Assembly (NCBI GenBank): GCA_000151295.1
Contig: GG745352.1
Location: 407,780-471,779 of the forward strand
Source of the DNA: Allomyces macrogynus ATCC 38327
Taxonomy: Eukaryota > Blastocladiomycota > Blastocladiomycetes > Blastocladiales > Blastocladiaceae
Reading direction: 5' to 3'
Length of the DNA: 64,000 nt
Shown here: piece by piece, positions 1 through 10,321 of the stretch
Position numbering within the stretch: position 1 is the stretch's first letter
Layout: each line of letters begins with the position of its first letter
Program-made: the position numbers and the translations under genes
Notes under the pieces: model-generated
Database searches by the model: none
What the model was told of the DNA's origin: nothing
What the model saw: the letters and a program-made list of their open reading frames with translations, nothing else

Positions 1-587
1 TATTTGGAGGACGACGTGTGGCAGCGGGCACGATGCAAAGAGGGAAGACGAGTACGCGGTTGCATTTGGTCCCGACAACTATCTGGTGTGCGTTGATCTG
101 CACCACGAAAGACAACGCGTCACCGACCAGTTAGTTTCGTGCGTCACGGCGGGTCCCACCATAACCTCGGCAAGACGGAGTACGGACCCACTGCGTCGCA
201 AACACCTTGTCAAACCCATTCAGCGCCAACGGCCGCTCCATGAGCGTGCCCGGGAGGCGCGCAGCAATCGTGCGAGCCAAGTTCGACATGGCGCGCGGCG
301 TGGCCGACCGCGGCTGGTCGTGCATGGCGCGCGTGCCACCGCCACCGCGGCACGGGCTCGGCGAGGACTCGCGGTGCTTGAGCAGCATACACACATTGTC
401 GCGCGGGGACGCGGCGCGCGCGGCGGCCGACGACGACGAGGACGAGGACGGCGAAGGGTCGTGGCGCGCGGCGCTACCATGGGGACCCGCAGATCAGTGG
501 CGTGCCGCGCAAGAGCGTGATGCACGGCTCAGCAACGTACGGCGCGCTCCCGGCGCGCGGCTTGCCCGAGGCGTGAAGCTTGAACAT
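1..587 (-). CDS. DCAF12-like WD-repeat protein, N-terminal part
   Basis: Partial gene running off the left edge. Three exons are inferred: 587-541 (ATG at 587), 473-188 and 97-1. The introns are 540-474 (donor GTACGT, acceptor TAG) and 187-98 (donor GTCCGT, branch-like CTAAC, acceptor CAG). The joined protein has a Ser/Ala-rich N-terminus, then a stretch including GFDKVFATQW followed across the intron by INAHQIVVGTKCNRVLVF. This matches the segment just before the first WD repeat of DCAF12 (human version [20 protein letters not shown]). DCAF12 proteins are substrate receptors of the DDB1-CUL4 ubiquitin ligase. The WD propeller itself lies outside the window, so the identity rests on this short but distinctive block. 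Both introns keep the frame. Confidence 0.65.
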
Positions 588-1463
588 GGTGCGTGAATCG
601 TGCGGCAGTGCGGGTGCAGAGCGGTGGAGGGTGGTGCAAGGGCGGAGCGGGTGCGGGCCGGAGGGAGGCCGAGGTGCTGCTGGTGGGGCGGAGAGCGCTC
701 GCACAGCCGCGGAGGAAGGACAGCGCGGACGTCGCAGGGGAGGAGCGCTGGCGATGCGCAGTGTGGCCAGCGGCGGGAAGCGCGCTTGCGTGATGCGCGG
801 CGTGATGCCGCCGGGGAGCGTGCGGTTGGTCGCCGGGCAACGGTCGGCCGGCCGGCCGCGGTGGCCGCGCGGGGGACGCGTTCGCGTCGGCAGCGAGCGG
901 GCGCCGGGCCGCCGAGCGAGACGGGACGGCCGGGGAGCCGCGTCTCGCAGTGAGGCACGTGCCGCGCATGTGCCAGTCACGGCGTGGCCTGCCAGGCGTG
1001 TTGCAGCGGTGTGCCGCTGTCTCGCACCGCCGCCGCGCCTCGCCTGACCGCATCGCAGCCTGCATGGCGGCTTTCCGCGGGTCGCGTGTCACGAGCGCTT
1101 GGCTGACTTTGCGGTGGGCTCGCCGCTGCTTTGTCTAGCCTCCACTGCGGTCCCACGGGCACAACCAAGGTGGCCAACCGCGCGAGCGTGGGACGTGCTC
1201 GCCTTGTTGCTGGCAGCTGCCAGCAGGCGACGCGGCAAGCGCTGTCAAATTGGCGTGCAGCGCCGGTCGGTTGCTTCTTCTCTTTCGGCTCGCCCATCCG
1301 GCAACGTCAGAGTCGATTTCTTGCTCCACCAAAGACTCTCCACGCACCACTCCCTCCCGCGCCCGCACCAAGGCCGACGTCTTCACGCCCGCCATTGCTC
1401 CTGTCCGCGCGCCCTGATCGCGCGCTCGCTCCGAATCCGCCCCTGATCGCACCGCCCCCCACC
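588..1463. other. Intergenic region between divergent genes
   Basis: This GC-rich stretch separates the divergent DCAF12-like and membrane-protein genes. Overlapping open frames occur on both strands but show no family resemblance. The last ~170 bases before the + gene are pyrimidine-rich, as expected for a promoter/5' leader. Confidence 0.4.
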
Positions 1464-3104
1464 ATGGCCGAAGGCGACAAGCCCGCCGCCGACGCACCCG
1501 CGGCCGTCCCGCAGCTGCCGAGCATCTCGCTGCCGCCCATGACCCCTCCACCCGCGAACCCCCCGCCCGCGGCCTCGTCGAGCGCGCCGCCAGCTCCCGC
1601 GCCGGAGCCGACCTCAGCGGCCCCACCTCCCCCCGCGTCCTCGTCGCAGCCTCCCGCACCGGCCCCGACCTCGAATCCGCCGCCGCCAGCCTCGTCGAAC
1701 CCGCCGCCCGCACCCTCGTCGAGTGCGCCGGCCCCAGCATCAACGCCGGCGGCTCCCACGTCGTCGCCAAGCGCCGAAAAGCCCGCACAGGCCGCAACGA
1801 CGGCGGCTCACACAGCTCCGGCAGCGACCTCCACGTTCACGCCGACGCCGACGCCGAGTACGACCTGGATCTCGTCGACCGTCTTGATCACGACTGAGTC
1901 GGCGACGGTCATCACGGGCACCGACGGCACGACCTCCACGTCGTCGGTGCGCGTGACCGTGCCCGTCGTCACCGTTTTGCCAAGTACCGTCTACGTCGTA
2001 CCTCGCGTGAACGGGTCTGAGGCCGAAACCGCCGCGTCGGGGTCGTTTGGCGGTGCCGCGCTCGTCGCCGCCATTGCAATCCCCGTCCTTCTCGTCGCCG
2101 CCATTGCCGGATTCCTCGTCGTCCGCCGCCGCCGCGCGTCGCGGCACGGGTCGGCCTCTCTATTCCGTAAACGGTCCGGGCGCCAAGACACCGGCACCGG
2201 CCCGTCGATCTCCGTCTTCCAGCCGTCCAACCCTCAAGCCTCGCTCGTGCGCCCGTCCCTCTCGGCCCCCCTCATCGGCAGCGGCAACAGTGGGTACGAG
2301 CCCGTCCCGCACGCGAGCGGGTCATTCAAGGGCTCGTCCACTGGATCCGCGGTCATTCCCCCAACCCCGGCACAAGTTCGTGCCGCGCAAGACCAAGAAG
2401 CGCGGATGCACCACGAGCACATCGAGCAGCAACACCGTCTCCTCTATGCGGCCGGGGACAAGGACATGCCCTCTGCCGCGCACCTGACCCCGCCGCCCCC
2501 ACCGATGTGGGCGGGCCACGCGAACGCGTCGGACCCGGACTTGAGCCACCTGTCGCTCGCGCCGCCACCGCCACTCGCGGCCCCAGGCGGCGGAATGTAC
2601 GCACACGCGGCCGGCAGCCAGTCGTCGGGCGTGTTTGCGCCGACCGTCGACCCGATGTCGGCACTGCTTATGGACCCGCTCGCGGAACCCATGTTCGCTG
2701 ACGGCCCCTACGACGCGCACGACGACTACGCTTTACCGCCCGCAACGACGCCACTGCACACGAGCGTCCTGCTCCCACCGACAGGCCCGGTCGTCCCGAT
2801 GCCGCCGACCTCGGCCACGGGTTTGGCGACTCGCGCGGAAGTGACGAACTTGGTGGTCCGGCCGCCGCAACCGCCATTGCCGCCCATGTTGCCCGAGTAC
2901 TTGCCGGCGCCATTGCAGGCGCCCGTGCACGTGCCGGTCGAGGACCAGGTCGTGTTTGCGGCGGATCCGGAGGCGGCGATGGAGCTGCTGGCCGGGGACG
3001 AGGAGGGAGGGCGGCCCGAGTCGTTTGCGTCGCGGTCGTCGCTGTATTTGCCGACGGCGGATCGGACCATGTCGGGCGTGTGGGATGAGGAGAGGGAGAT
3101 GTAA
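1464..3104 (+). CDS. Single-pass membrane protein with Pro/Ser/Ala-rich ectodomain
   Basis: Intronless 546-aa protein from ATG 1464. Residues ~20-110 are extremely rich in Pro, Ala and Ser. They are followed by a Thr/Ser/Val-rich stretch (~110-195) like the O-glycosylated, beta-rich ectodomains of fungal wall-stress sensors. A strong transmembrane helix lies at about 197-220 (AALVAAIAIPVLLVAAIAGF) and is followed at once by an RRRR stop-transfer cluster. The remaining ~320 residues are a low-complexity, Pro-rich cytoplasmic tail. No N-terminal signal peptide is visible, so it would have to insert by its TM helix alone, or a 5' exon is missing. The architecture resembles Mid2/Wsc-type sensors, but there is no WSC domain, so function is unassigned. 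A poly(A) signal follows at 3341. Confidence 0.7.
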   Translation: MAEGDKPAADAPAAVPQLPSISLPPMTPPPANPPPAASSSAPPAPAPEPTSAAPPPPASSSQPPAPAPTSNPPPPASSNPPPAPSSSAPAPASTPAAPTSSPSAEKPAQAATTAAHTAPAATSTFTPTPTPSTTWISSTVLITTESATVITGTDGTTSTSSVRVTVPVVTVLPSTVYVVPRVNGSEAETAASGSFGGAALVAAIAIPVLLVAAIAGFLVVRRRRASRHGSASLFRKRSGRQDTGTGPSISVFQPSNPQASLVRPSLSAPLIGSGNSGYEPVPHASGSFKGSSTGSAVIPPTPAQVRAAQDQEARMHHEHIEQQHRLLYAAGDKDMPSAAHLTPPPPPMWAGHANASDPDLSHLSLAPPPPLAAPGGGMYAHAAGSQSSGVFAPTVDPMSALLMDPLAEPMFADGPYDAHDDYALPPATTPLHTSVLLPPTGPVVPMPPTSATGLATRAEVTNLVVRPPQPPLPPMLPEYLPAPLQAPVHVPVEDQVVFAADPEAAMELLAGDEEGGRPESFASRSSLYLPTADRTMSGVWDEEREM

Positions 3105-3340
3105 GGGGAGCGTCGTTTGATTTGTTCTTTGCTTGGGTTTCGGTTTTTGGTTTTGGGCCAGTTTTTGCTGTGTTTTTTTGCGTTCTGTCTCGTTTGTTCT
3201 TTGGTCGAACCGTGTTGCACACCTGACAACTGTTTTTCCCGTAATTCGCGCGCTCGCATGCCTGACTAATCCTTTTTTGTTTTTTGCTCAATGTGTTCTG
3301 CCGTGTCCCACCACCTGGCGTATCTTTGCTGCTGACTGCA

Positions 3341-3346
3341 AATAAA
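3341..3346 (+). terminator. Candidate polyadenylation signal AATAAA
   Basis: AATAAA lies 237 nt after the stop of the membrane-protein gene, in a T-rich downstream region. The spacing suits a fungal 3' UTR. Confidence 0.4.
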
Positions 3347-3596
3347 GCCATCTCTTGCCATGCATCGTTGTCTGGTCCATGGGGGATCTGTTGTCAACGA
3401 CAGGCTATGTTTGCGGGTTCCATGTCGTGGGTGCGGTTGAACACGCGTCATGGAACTGAGTATCGCGTCCCCTTTTGTTTCCTCTCCCCTGTTCTCTCCG
3501 CTCCCTTCCTCTCCCTGACCACACGCGCTCTCTGTCGCCTTGAAATTGGGAGCGCACACTTCGTGAGCAACACCGGCTCCTTCTCAACCACCACCA

Positions 3597-4767
3597 TGCT
3601 GACGCTCGACACGCTGCCATTTGTCGTCTTGGACCAGGTCGCCCAGGCACTAGACGTCAATGATCTTTGCGAAAAGCACGCCTTGGTCCATTTGGCACTT
3701 GCAGCGCCGGCGTTTTACGCACCATGCCTGCACGTTCTGACCCGCGAGTCTCGTGCGAACCCAGCTCCTAAAGGATATGTTGAGGAGCGCGAGCATGGAA
3801 CGATTTAAGTGCACGAGGACGCGATGGGCAACCTTGCCTGTGACCAGAAGAATGAAGACTGTGCCCCGCGTCTTATCTCGTCCTCCTGCCGCGGACCAAA
3901 GTCGTGCCCCTGTGCCATTGACGCCCCATTACGATTGATACGTGTGTTTGGGCCATCCCTGGGAAGGACATCGAGTTGCCTAATTTGATACGCCAGATCC
4001 CACACTCTTTGGTCTCACTCACGATCAAAGACGATGAAACCTCTGACGATTCGTCCGCAACTACCACTAATGCACTTGCGGACATGATTTCCCGGCTTCC
4101 ATCTTTGACGTCGCTTTCCCACTTCTGGGCGCCAAGTTGCAAAGGACAGTGAACTATTTTGAGCAAGCTGCGGCGGACCGGCTTTGCATGCTTGGACTTC
4201 ACGCTTTTCGTTGGCAGTGATCACGACTCTATCGCGACGCTCCGGCCCAGTTTTCCGACGACAGTCACGACGCTGAGGTTGCCCGCGTATCGGCAAAATG
4301 GAGGACCAGATCCGCCACAGGCCAATTTCTTTGCTGTAAGTCTGCCCACAGCCACACTGGCACTCGTTTTGCATTACGAGCTTTTGGGACAGAATTACTT
4401 GTTCTCCCACCTGGCACTGGCAACGACCCGCGTCACGTATATGAGGACCTGCAGTGACCGTTCGGATCGTCTGGACATTGAACCTCTCCTCTCACGGTTG
4501 CCCAGCTCATTCACGCACCTTGATTTGCCCGACTGGCGACTTGATGGCAACACTCTCCGCGTTCTTCACCTTGGAGGTAACGGTAACCTGATTGACACTT
4601 TTGTGAATGACTGGACTCCTCTGCTTCCGCCGTCGTTGCATGAGATCAATGTGCAGCTCACACTGCTAGGGGACCAGTTTGCTTCTGCGCTTGTTGAACG
4701 GATGCCAGCCCTCCCGCCAAAGCGGCGACTGCGCTTGTTCCTTGACAGTTTCCTGACAGCTTGCTGA
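3597..4767 (+). pseudogene. F-box/LRR family pseudogene (copy 1)
   Basis: Starts with an apparent ATG (3597) and an F-box-like N-terminus: LDTLPFVVLDQVAQAL, then HLALAAPAFYAPCLHV. The same block opens the intact family member at 57037-58782. The frame breaks at ~3808. Another frame resumes at 4159-4767 with LRR-like text (LPSSFTHLDLPDWRLDGN, LLPPSLHEINVQL). No GT-AG intron was found that joins the pieces, so it is called a decayed copy. Its 3' end approaches the convergent delta-tubulin remnant. Confidence 0.6.
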
Positions 4768-4969
4768 AGCAGCTTGACGCCAAGTATGACCTCTGGTGGG
4801 GTTGATTGTCCTTGTCCACGTTGTCACATGATGGTCCCTTCACCCACGACCACGGGCGACGCTCGAGCTTTTTTGGATGTCGTTGTTTCTCGTCGCTCCA
4901 TTCCCCGGTTTTCTTCCGTTTCACTCGGATGTGCTTCAGTTTCTTCTTTTTTCCCCGTTTAGCAAGATG

Positions 4970-6067
4970 CAATTCATAATGTTTACCCTTGCAACGCGAC
5001 GACGGCTGATTGACAACCCCAATCGCCGCCGGTATCGCCTCGTCCGGCAGCCCAAACCGCGCATACTGGTGCTGGAATGCGCCGGCGCGGAACATGCGCA
5101 CGGCCGTTTGCAGGGCTGCGCACAGCGGCGCAGCAAGTGCCGAGGTCGGTCTACTTCAAGCCGGCGTCAGGTCGAATCAATAAACCACTCGCGCAGGCCA
5201 TTGCACGGAAACGCACCCAACCACCGCAGCCCACTTATCGGGCTCCCTTGTCGCACTCTCCACCTCGCGCGCACCCCCCACGACCCGCACTTTCCCACCG
5301 AGCCCACGAAATGCGCGTGCGCCGTCGGCCGCGCCGGTCTTACCGCGACCACGGAGGACGACGGTCGCGCCGCTCCACACGCACGCGCGCGGGTAGGCCA
5401 CGTCGCGCACGTCCCACGGTAATCCTTCGTCGGTGGGCGTGTGCGTGCGCGCCATTTGCACGAGCGGGTTCAGGACGCCGGACCAGGTCAGGGTCGTGAA
5501 GGGGATCGCCGTGGAAGGGATTTGCGGACCATAGTAGGCCGTAATGAGTGGGAACCCGGCGAGCGGGACCAGATCGTGCGGGATAAGACGCACGAGCAAG
5601 TGCGCGACGATGCGGTTGAGGTCTGTAAAGGACGGGGACGGGATGGCGAGCCGTGATTGGCAGATGTGGTGCAGGTGGTCGTTGAAGAGGACAAGAATAG
5701 CGTTGGATGTCTGGTGCAGTACAAGGGACAAGCGTTAGATTTGGTGCGCAAGGATTCGTCAAGGAAAAGGAACGCGGTGCAGCGTACTTGCGTGAGCTTG
5801 GCAAGCGTCAGGAACAGGTTGTAGTTTTGCACACTAGTCTCGCCCTGCGCATATGGCCAAATGACCTGGTTGGTGATCGTGCTGCTGGGTACTGGGCGCG
5901 CAGCTGCTCGGTGATGTAAGACCCAACTCTGTCGGCCGCACGCCATCGTGAGTTCAAAAATTCGGCAGCAAACCAAAGACCGGGGCTCGTACCAAGCCCC
6001 GACCCAGTCCCGCCCGCCAAGCTGCGCAGGACCACGAACCCAGCAAAGGCAGCACCGCACTGATCGA
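4970..6067 (-). pseudogene. Delta-tubulin, 5'-truncated and frameshifted
   Basis: Four exons read clearly on the minus strand: 6067-5993, 5926-5788, 5710-5217 and 5153 to about 4970. The join at 5992-5927 gives LAGGTGSGL-VGSYITEQL, the tubulin GTP-binding signature. Further on come NQVIWPYAQGETSVQNYN, NAILVLFNDHLHHICQ, FTTLTWSGVLNPLVQM and finally MFRAGAFQHQYARFGLPDE. These match delta-tubulin (human WPYGTGEVIVQNYN, AYIHQYTKFGIEEE) rather than alpha, beta or gamma. Two defects are visible. The first ~130 residues are absent, because only 210 bp separate exon 1 from the divergent TMEM242 gene and they hold no tubulin N-terminus. One base is missing near 5895-5905, between QYP and SSTITNQ. The exact 3' end is unclear. 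This is a real remnant, a misassembly, or a base error plus unusual gene structure. Confidence 0.7.
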
Positions 6068-6277
6068 CTTCAAGTCACAACATCCAGTCTACCTCTGCAC
6101 ATGAAGATGACATGGACAGATCACCGCCGTCGAACACCCGAACCAAGGACAGCTACAGCGCAGCCGCTAATTGCCGCGCTGCAGGAGTCGTTTCCTACAT
6201 TCCTCTATTTCCAGACAGTGCTTGCTGCAACGCTACGCTACGCTACACCCAGCAGTGATACTCTCCCCCGGCGCACA

Positions 6278-7109
6278 TGTCCGAACCAGCCCCAACCGCC
6301 GACGCACCGGCGCCCGCGCGCCAACCGCCGACGCTCGCCGGAATCACCATCAACCCTGGTGCAGTGGCTGCCGTTGCCGGAACTGCCTTTGCCGTAGGTC
6401 TCGGCGCTTCCTGGATCATGGCGCGCCGCGGCCGGTTACCCACGGCCGGACCCGTCCCAACCGCTGCCGCTCCGCGCACTGCAGCAGTCCTCGACCTTCC
6501 GCAACTCTAGCTCCCGCAACACACCAACCGTGCGCGGCAACGCGGCCGCGCGCCGTGCGGCCGCCGCTGCCCGGCGCGGTCCGGCTGTGACGAGTTCCAA
6601 GGCCGAGGCGGCACTCGTGATGCGCCAGGGCGCCGCGTCCGTGTTTCGCATGACAACGGGCAATGACGAGGATCCGGGGAGCGTGCCGCCGGCCGATAAT
6701 GATACGGTCGTGTTTGCGCTCAAGGCGTTTGCCGCGGGGACGGCGTTGGCGGTGGGCGCGTTTGTGGTCGGGGTGTTTGCGGTGAGCAGGATGTTGGATG
6801 CGCACGATGTACGTGGTCGGTTTGGTGCGGTGGAGAGGGATGGAGAGGGAGGAACTGACGTGAGGGGATGTGTAGATTCCGACGTTCCACGCCAAGATGC
6901 AGGCGCTGATGGGGCCAAGGCTCGCGGCGTGGCAGGACGCGGTGCGCCGCGAAGCCGTGTTTTTGCAGGTGCCGGAAAAGTCGCCGGAGGAAGAGGCAGC
7001 GGACCCTGCGTGGGAGGAGCTCGACCGGGTCTTTGCTGCTGAGACGGCAACAGCAGAGCCGAGTTCGGAATCAAGTGGATTGTCTGAGAACGGCGCGCAA
7101 ACATTGTAG
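6278..7109 (+). CDS. TMEM242-like mitochondrial membrane protein
   Basis: Three exons: 6278-6434, 6511-6808 and 6876-7109 (stop TAG). The introns are 6435-6510 (GTTACC...CTCTAG) and 6809-6875 (GTACGT...TGTAG), and both preserve frame. The product is about 229 aa with two hydrophobic helices. The first is around GAVAAVAGTAFAVGLGASWI. The second is LKAFAAGTALAVGAFVVGVF, followed by DAHDIPTFHAKMQALMGP. The pattern LALRALGWG...[22 protein letters not shown] of human TMEM242 aligns with the second helix and its tail. TMEM242 helps assemble the c-ring of mitochondrial ATP synthase. The gene is head-to-head with the delta-tubulin remnant. Confidence 0.65.
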
Positions 7110-7204
7110 AAACATGTCCTGGATCTAGTACAAATATAGCCTGTATCAACACTTTTTGCATTTACATCAAAATCGCGTCGGGTGGAGAGCACTCAGCAGA
7201 GCGC

Positions 7205-8104
7205 CTACTTCGTGGTCACGGGTGCTGGTGCCGCTGCTGCGGACTTGGCCCCACCGCGATGCTTGGCAAACGCGGCCTGCAGCGACGAACTTTCGTGGAT
7301 AATATCGTGCATGCACTTGTCGTCGACGGTGGCCAAGGTACGCGCCAACGTGGCGACTTCCTCGACCCGCGCTGCTGGAATGACCGCAACCCCATTCGCG
7401 TCGGCAACCACAACATCGCCCGGGTTCACGGTCGCCTTGCCAATCTGAATAGGCACGTGCACGGCCACTACGCGCGTGCGCCCCTGCGCCGACTGAATCG
7501 ATGTACCCGACGCGTAAACCTGTTGTTGCAAATGAGATACAGAGTGAGGCCGTGACCTGACGCTCCTGGTTTTTGTGTGGCACACACGACGTACCGGGAA
7601 ATCAAATTCGGAAATCTCGCCGACGTCGCGAACGCGGCCGTTGGTCACGAGCGCGGCCGACCCGACGGCGCGTGCGCGCGCGGCCAAGAGACCACCAAAG
7701 ATGGCGTTTTGGGCCGTCTCGGGTACGCTCACGACCATGGCAGCGCCACGCGGGCACGAGTCAACATACTGGCCTGTGAACGTTGGGGTGTCAGGCTCGT
7801 CCTTGGCGCCGACAATCTACGTCGCGAATGAGAAACGCATCTAAGTTGGGGGTTGTTGCGACGCGTCTTTGGGGCGCCGTCAACACACCTTGACCGTGTA
7901 GGCGCGCGCGACCACGACACGGTCGAGCGCGGCGGGCGTCGCGAGAGCTGCGGGAACGGTTGCGGCCGACAAGTAACCATCGGGCAGGCTGAGCTTGAGC
8001 AGCGCGTCGGACGCGCCGCACGCGCCCACGGCTTGCAGGTCGGCAACGACGGTGGGCGCGATCGGGTCGACCGTGTAGCTGCTGGTCGTTGCGGGCGCGG
8101 CCAT
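7205..8104 (-). CDS. RraA-like / HMG-CHA aldolase family protein
   Basis: Three phase-0 exons: 8104-7889, 7816-7595 and 7519-7205 (stop TAG), giving 250 aa. Donors are GTGTGT and GTACGT; acceptors are TAG and CAG. After splicing the family order is continuous: ACGASDALLKLSLPDGY near the N-terminus, RGAAMVVSVPETAQNAIFGG, then AARARAVGSAALVTNGRVRD, which is the substrate/metal-binding GxxRD-type loop. VYASGTSIQSAQGR and VNPGDVVVADANGVAVIP follow. These are hallmarks of the RraA fold, shared by 4-hydroxy-4-methyl-2-oxoglutarate aldolases and oxaloacetate decarboxylases. The substrate cannot be set from sequence. No targeting signal is obvious. Confidence 0.85.
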
Positions 8105-9272
8105 GGTCGTGCTGTTTGCTGGAATTTATGACCGGGTTGCAGCTTGCCGCGGTTGACTGAAAGCAATCCGCGTCGTTGACTTGCAGGCAGTGGATGGTCG
8201 CTCGCTGATGGTGTGGGAGTGTCCTCATTCTGCACGTTTTTCGGTCAATGAAGCGCCGTTTGATCCCTGCCGCAGCAGCCATGGCGAACATGAGCGTAAA
8301 CACTTTGCCTGGAGCGAAAGAGGCGCCACGATACCCTGCGCCCATCTTGCCGCAAAGGGGGCGCCAAGCGAACACGATTTTCAGTTGGCTTTTCAGTGTG
8401 GTTTTGACAGCGTTTAGATTTCTCCCCCCGCTTTTGATGTGTGGTTTTGGCCCCTCGGGAGGCGCTCTCGACCGCTGTGGCAACCCCAGTCAAGTCCGGT
8501 GGCACGCGTCGTAAACACGGCGGCGCGACAGTGCACCCGAAGACGACGCCGACGACAGCAAGACGACGACGTGCGAAAGAAGGCCGGCCTGCCCACCCCT
8601 CCACTCTCACGACAGACGGCATTTGACAAGACTCTGCGCGCGCGACTCGCGACGACGACGACGACGAACGGCCTGCCCAACTTGCACGCCCCGCCCGCGA
8701 CCCCCCTCTCCGCGCACTCGCCCCCGCCGATCACCGCAACCCCCGCGGTCCCCCGCAAAACTCTCGGCACCAAGCGAATTCGGTCCCCTGGACAAGCCTG
8801 CGCCAGCGGTGTACACCGACCGCACCGACCTTGACGGGAGCCATTTCTGCAGCGCGGTGCGTACAGAGTCTATTTTCATCCCCGGCGTGATACCGGTTTG
8901 GCACCGCGGCTGCAGTTTGGAGGTGGCCGGCAGGACTGGTATGCTCGCTCATGCGGCTGGGTGTGCGTCAGTGCTGCACCGGTCGGGTCGCACGGGACGA
9001 GGCCGGCTGGGCAAGAGCGACGAGCCTGGCGAACGGAACCGCAAGCTGACTTGGATTTCTGTTCCAGACTGCGACCGAACCGACCGGCGACGACGTGGAC
9101 TGCGACTGCTGCGCGCCGGCCAAGGCTTGGTGTCCTCGCGTGCCGCTGCCTGGTCGAACACTAATTCCGTGACCTTCAAATTGGCCCCACCCCCGTTCTT
9201 CTCGGCCTGACCGACCCTCCACCCTGCCAACGCTCTGTGTGCGCGCCCCTCCTTCGACCAGCCCTGCCCGCC
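8105..9272. other. Intergenic, no supported gene
   Basis: Several overlapping open frames occur, but none starts with a credible ATG, shows domain resemblance or has clean splice joins. The region separates the divergent aldolase-like and secreted-protein genes. Confidence 0.4.
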
Positions 9273-10321
9273 ATGTCGCACCCCGTTGTTGCACGCGCTA
9301 CTTGCCTGACGCTCGCCGTCGTCTTCCTCTCGGCCCTTGCCGCGTCTGCCGCTCCGACCGACGCCCCGCCACTCGGCGTGCGCTTCACGTCGGGCATCCC
9401 GCCCGCACTCATCGCCGAAAGCGAAACGTGTGCCGCTGCCGTGGCCCGCGCCGACATTGACCCGACAATTGCCGCATGTTTCCCGCAAACGCCGCTCTGG
9501 TTTGCTGCCGTCGACCAAGTGTGCCACGGGGTGCCCTACCCGGGCGCACCAGCCAACGCTGCCTGCGCGCCGGCACTGCATAAGACGGCGCACGACTTGG
9601 CAACGGCGTGCCGGCTCGACTTGGTCGAGGGCGACCGCATGGCAACTGCGTACTTGGTACGTCTTTTTTTGAACAACGTCGAACGCGGAAGGGGACGAGG
9701 CATGCGCATGTGCCTCTTTTCCTGCATTTTGTTCGACTGTTGCTTCTCGAAATGTGGCGAGCGATGTGGCTCACGCAGCCCTGCACGACTTTCTTTCCAT
9801 AGGCGTGGGGTAACGCAGCCGCCGCCACCAACGCGTGCGCCAGCGCCGACGCGACCGACGACCTTGCCCTCGCGCGCACGACGACCGTCCTCGAAGCCGC
9901 ACACCGCGTCTACTCTGAGTGGTTCAAGTGGCGCATTTTGCCCGACGACCCGGACACGCCGCAGACCGATGCGGCCAAGCGCGCGCTCGTGTGCACGCCC
10001 GTCGTCCGGAAGTACTGGCAACACGTCGAGGCCGTGGGCGACCAGCCGGCCGTCTACCTGCTCACCATGACCTCAGACGCGGCCTTTGTCCAGGACGTGC
10101 ACCGGTTGTGCCCCGACGTTGTCGTGCCGCCACCGACGCGTACCAGCCTTCCCGTCGTCGCTGGCGTGTCGACGGCAACCGCCGCCGCAAGTGCCGCACC
10201 CGTGCCGGCACCTGAGGCCGCCATGGCATTGCAGGGCGCCGACCCAATGGCGGTTGACGCGCCGTGGGCGACGCCGTCACAGGTCGCGCACCCGCTGATC
10301 TTGCTCCCGCACGACAAGTAA
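9273..10321 (+). CDS. Secreted protein of unknown function
   Basis: Two exons, 9273-9656 and 9803-10321, with intron 9657-9802 (GTACGT...CATAG, phase 0), give 300 aa. The N-terminus is a textbook signal peptide: a hydrophobic run TCLTLAVVFLSALAASA with an Ala-x-Ala site near residue 26. The mature part carries several Cys residues (about ten) and a Trp-rich block AAHRVYSEWFKWRIL. The C-terminal ~75 residues are Ala/Pro/Val-rich and end in a moderately hydrophobic stretch. No family is recognised. A short block of similar flavour (AAHYKWFIWHVAHAL) is found in another frame at about 11.15 kb. Confidence 0.75.

Noticed and set aside
474..1092. Three overlapping minus-strand frames upstream of the DCAF12-like start
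   Set aside because: Arg/Pro/Ala-rich low-information translations. Only the small part 587-541 joins sensibly to the next exon.
5897..5904. An 8-base GT...AG segment that would mend the delta-tubulin frame
   Set aside because: Far too short to be a spliceosomal intron; a missing base is more likely.
8439..9210. Plus-strand frames between the aldolase-like and secreted-protein genes
   Set aside because: No credible start codon, no domain pattern, and three frames are equally open because of GC content.
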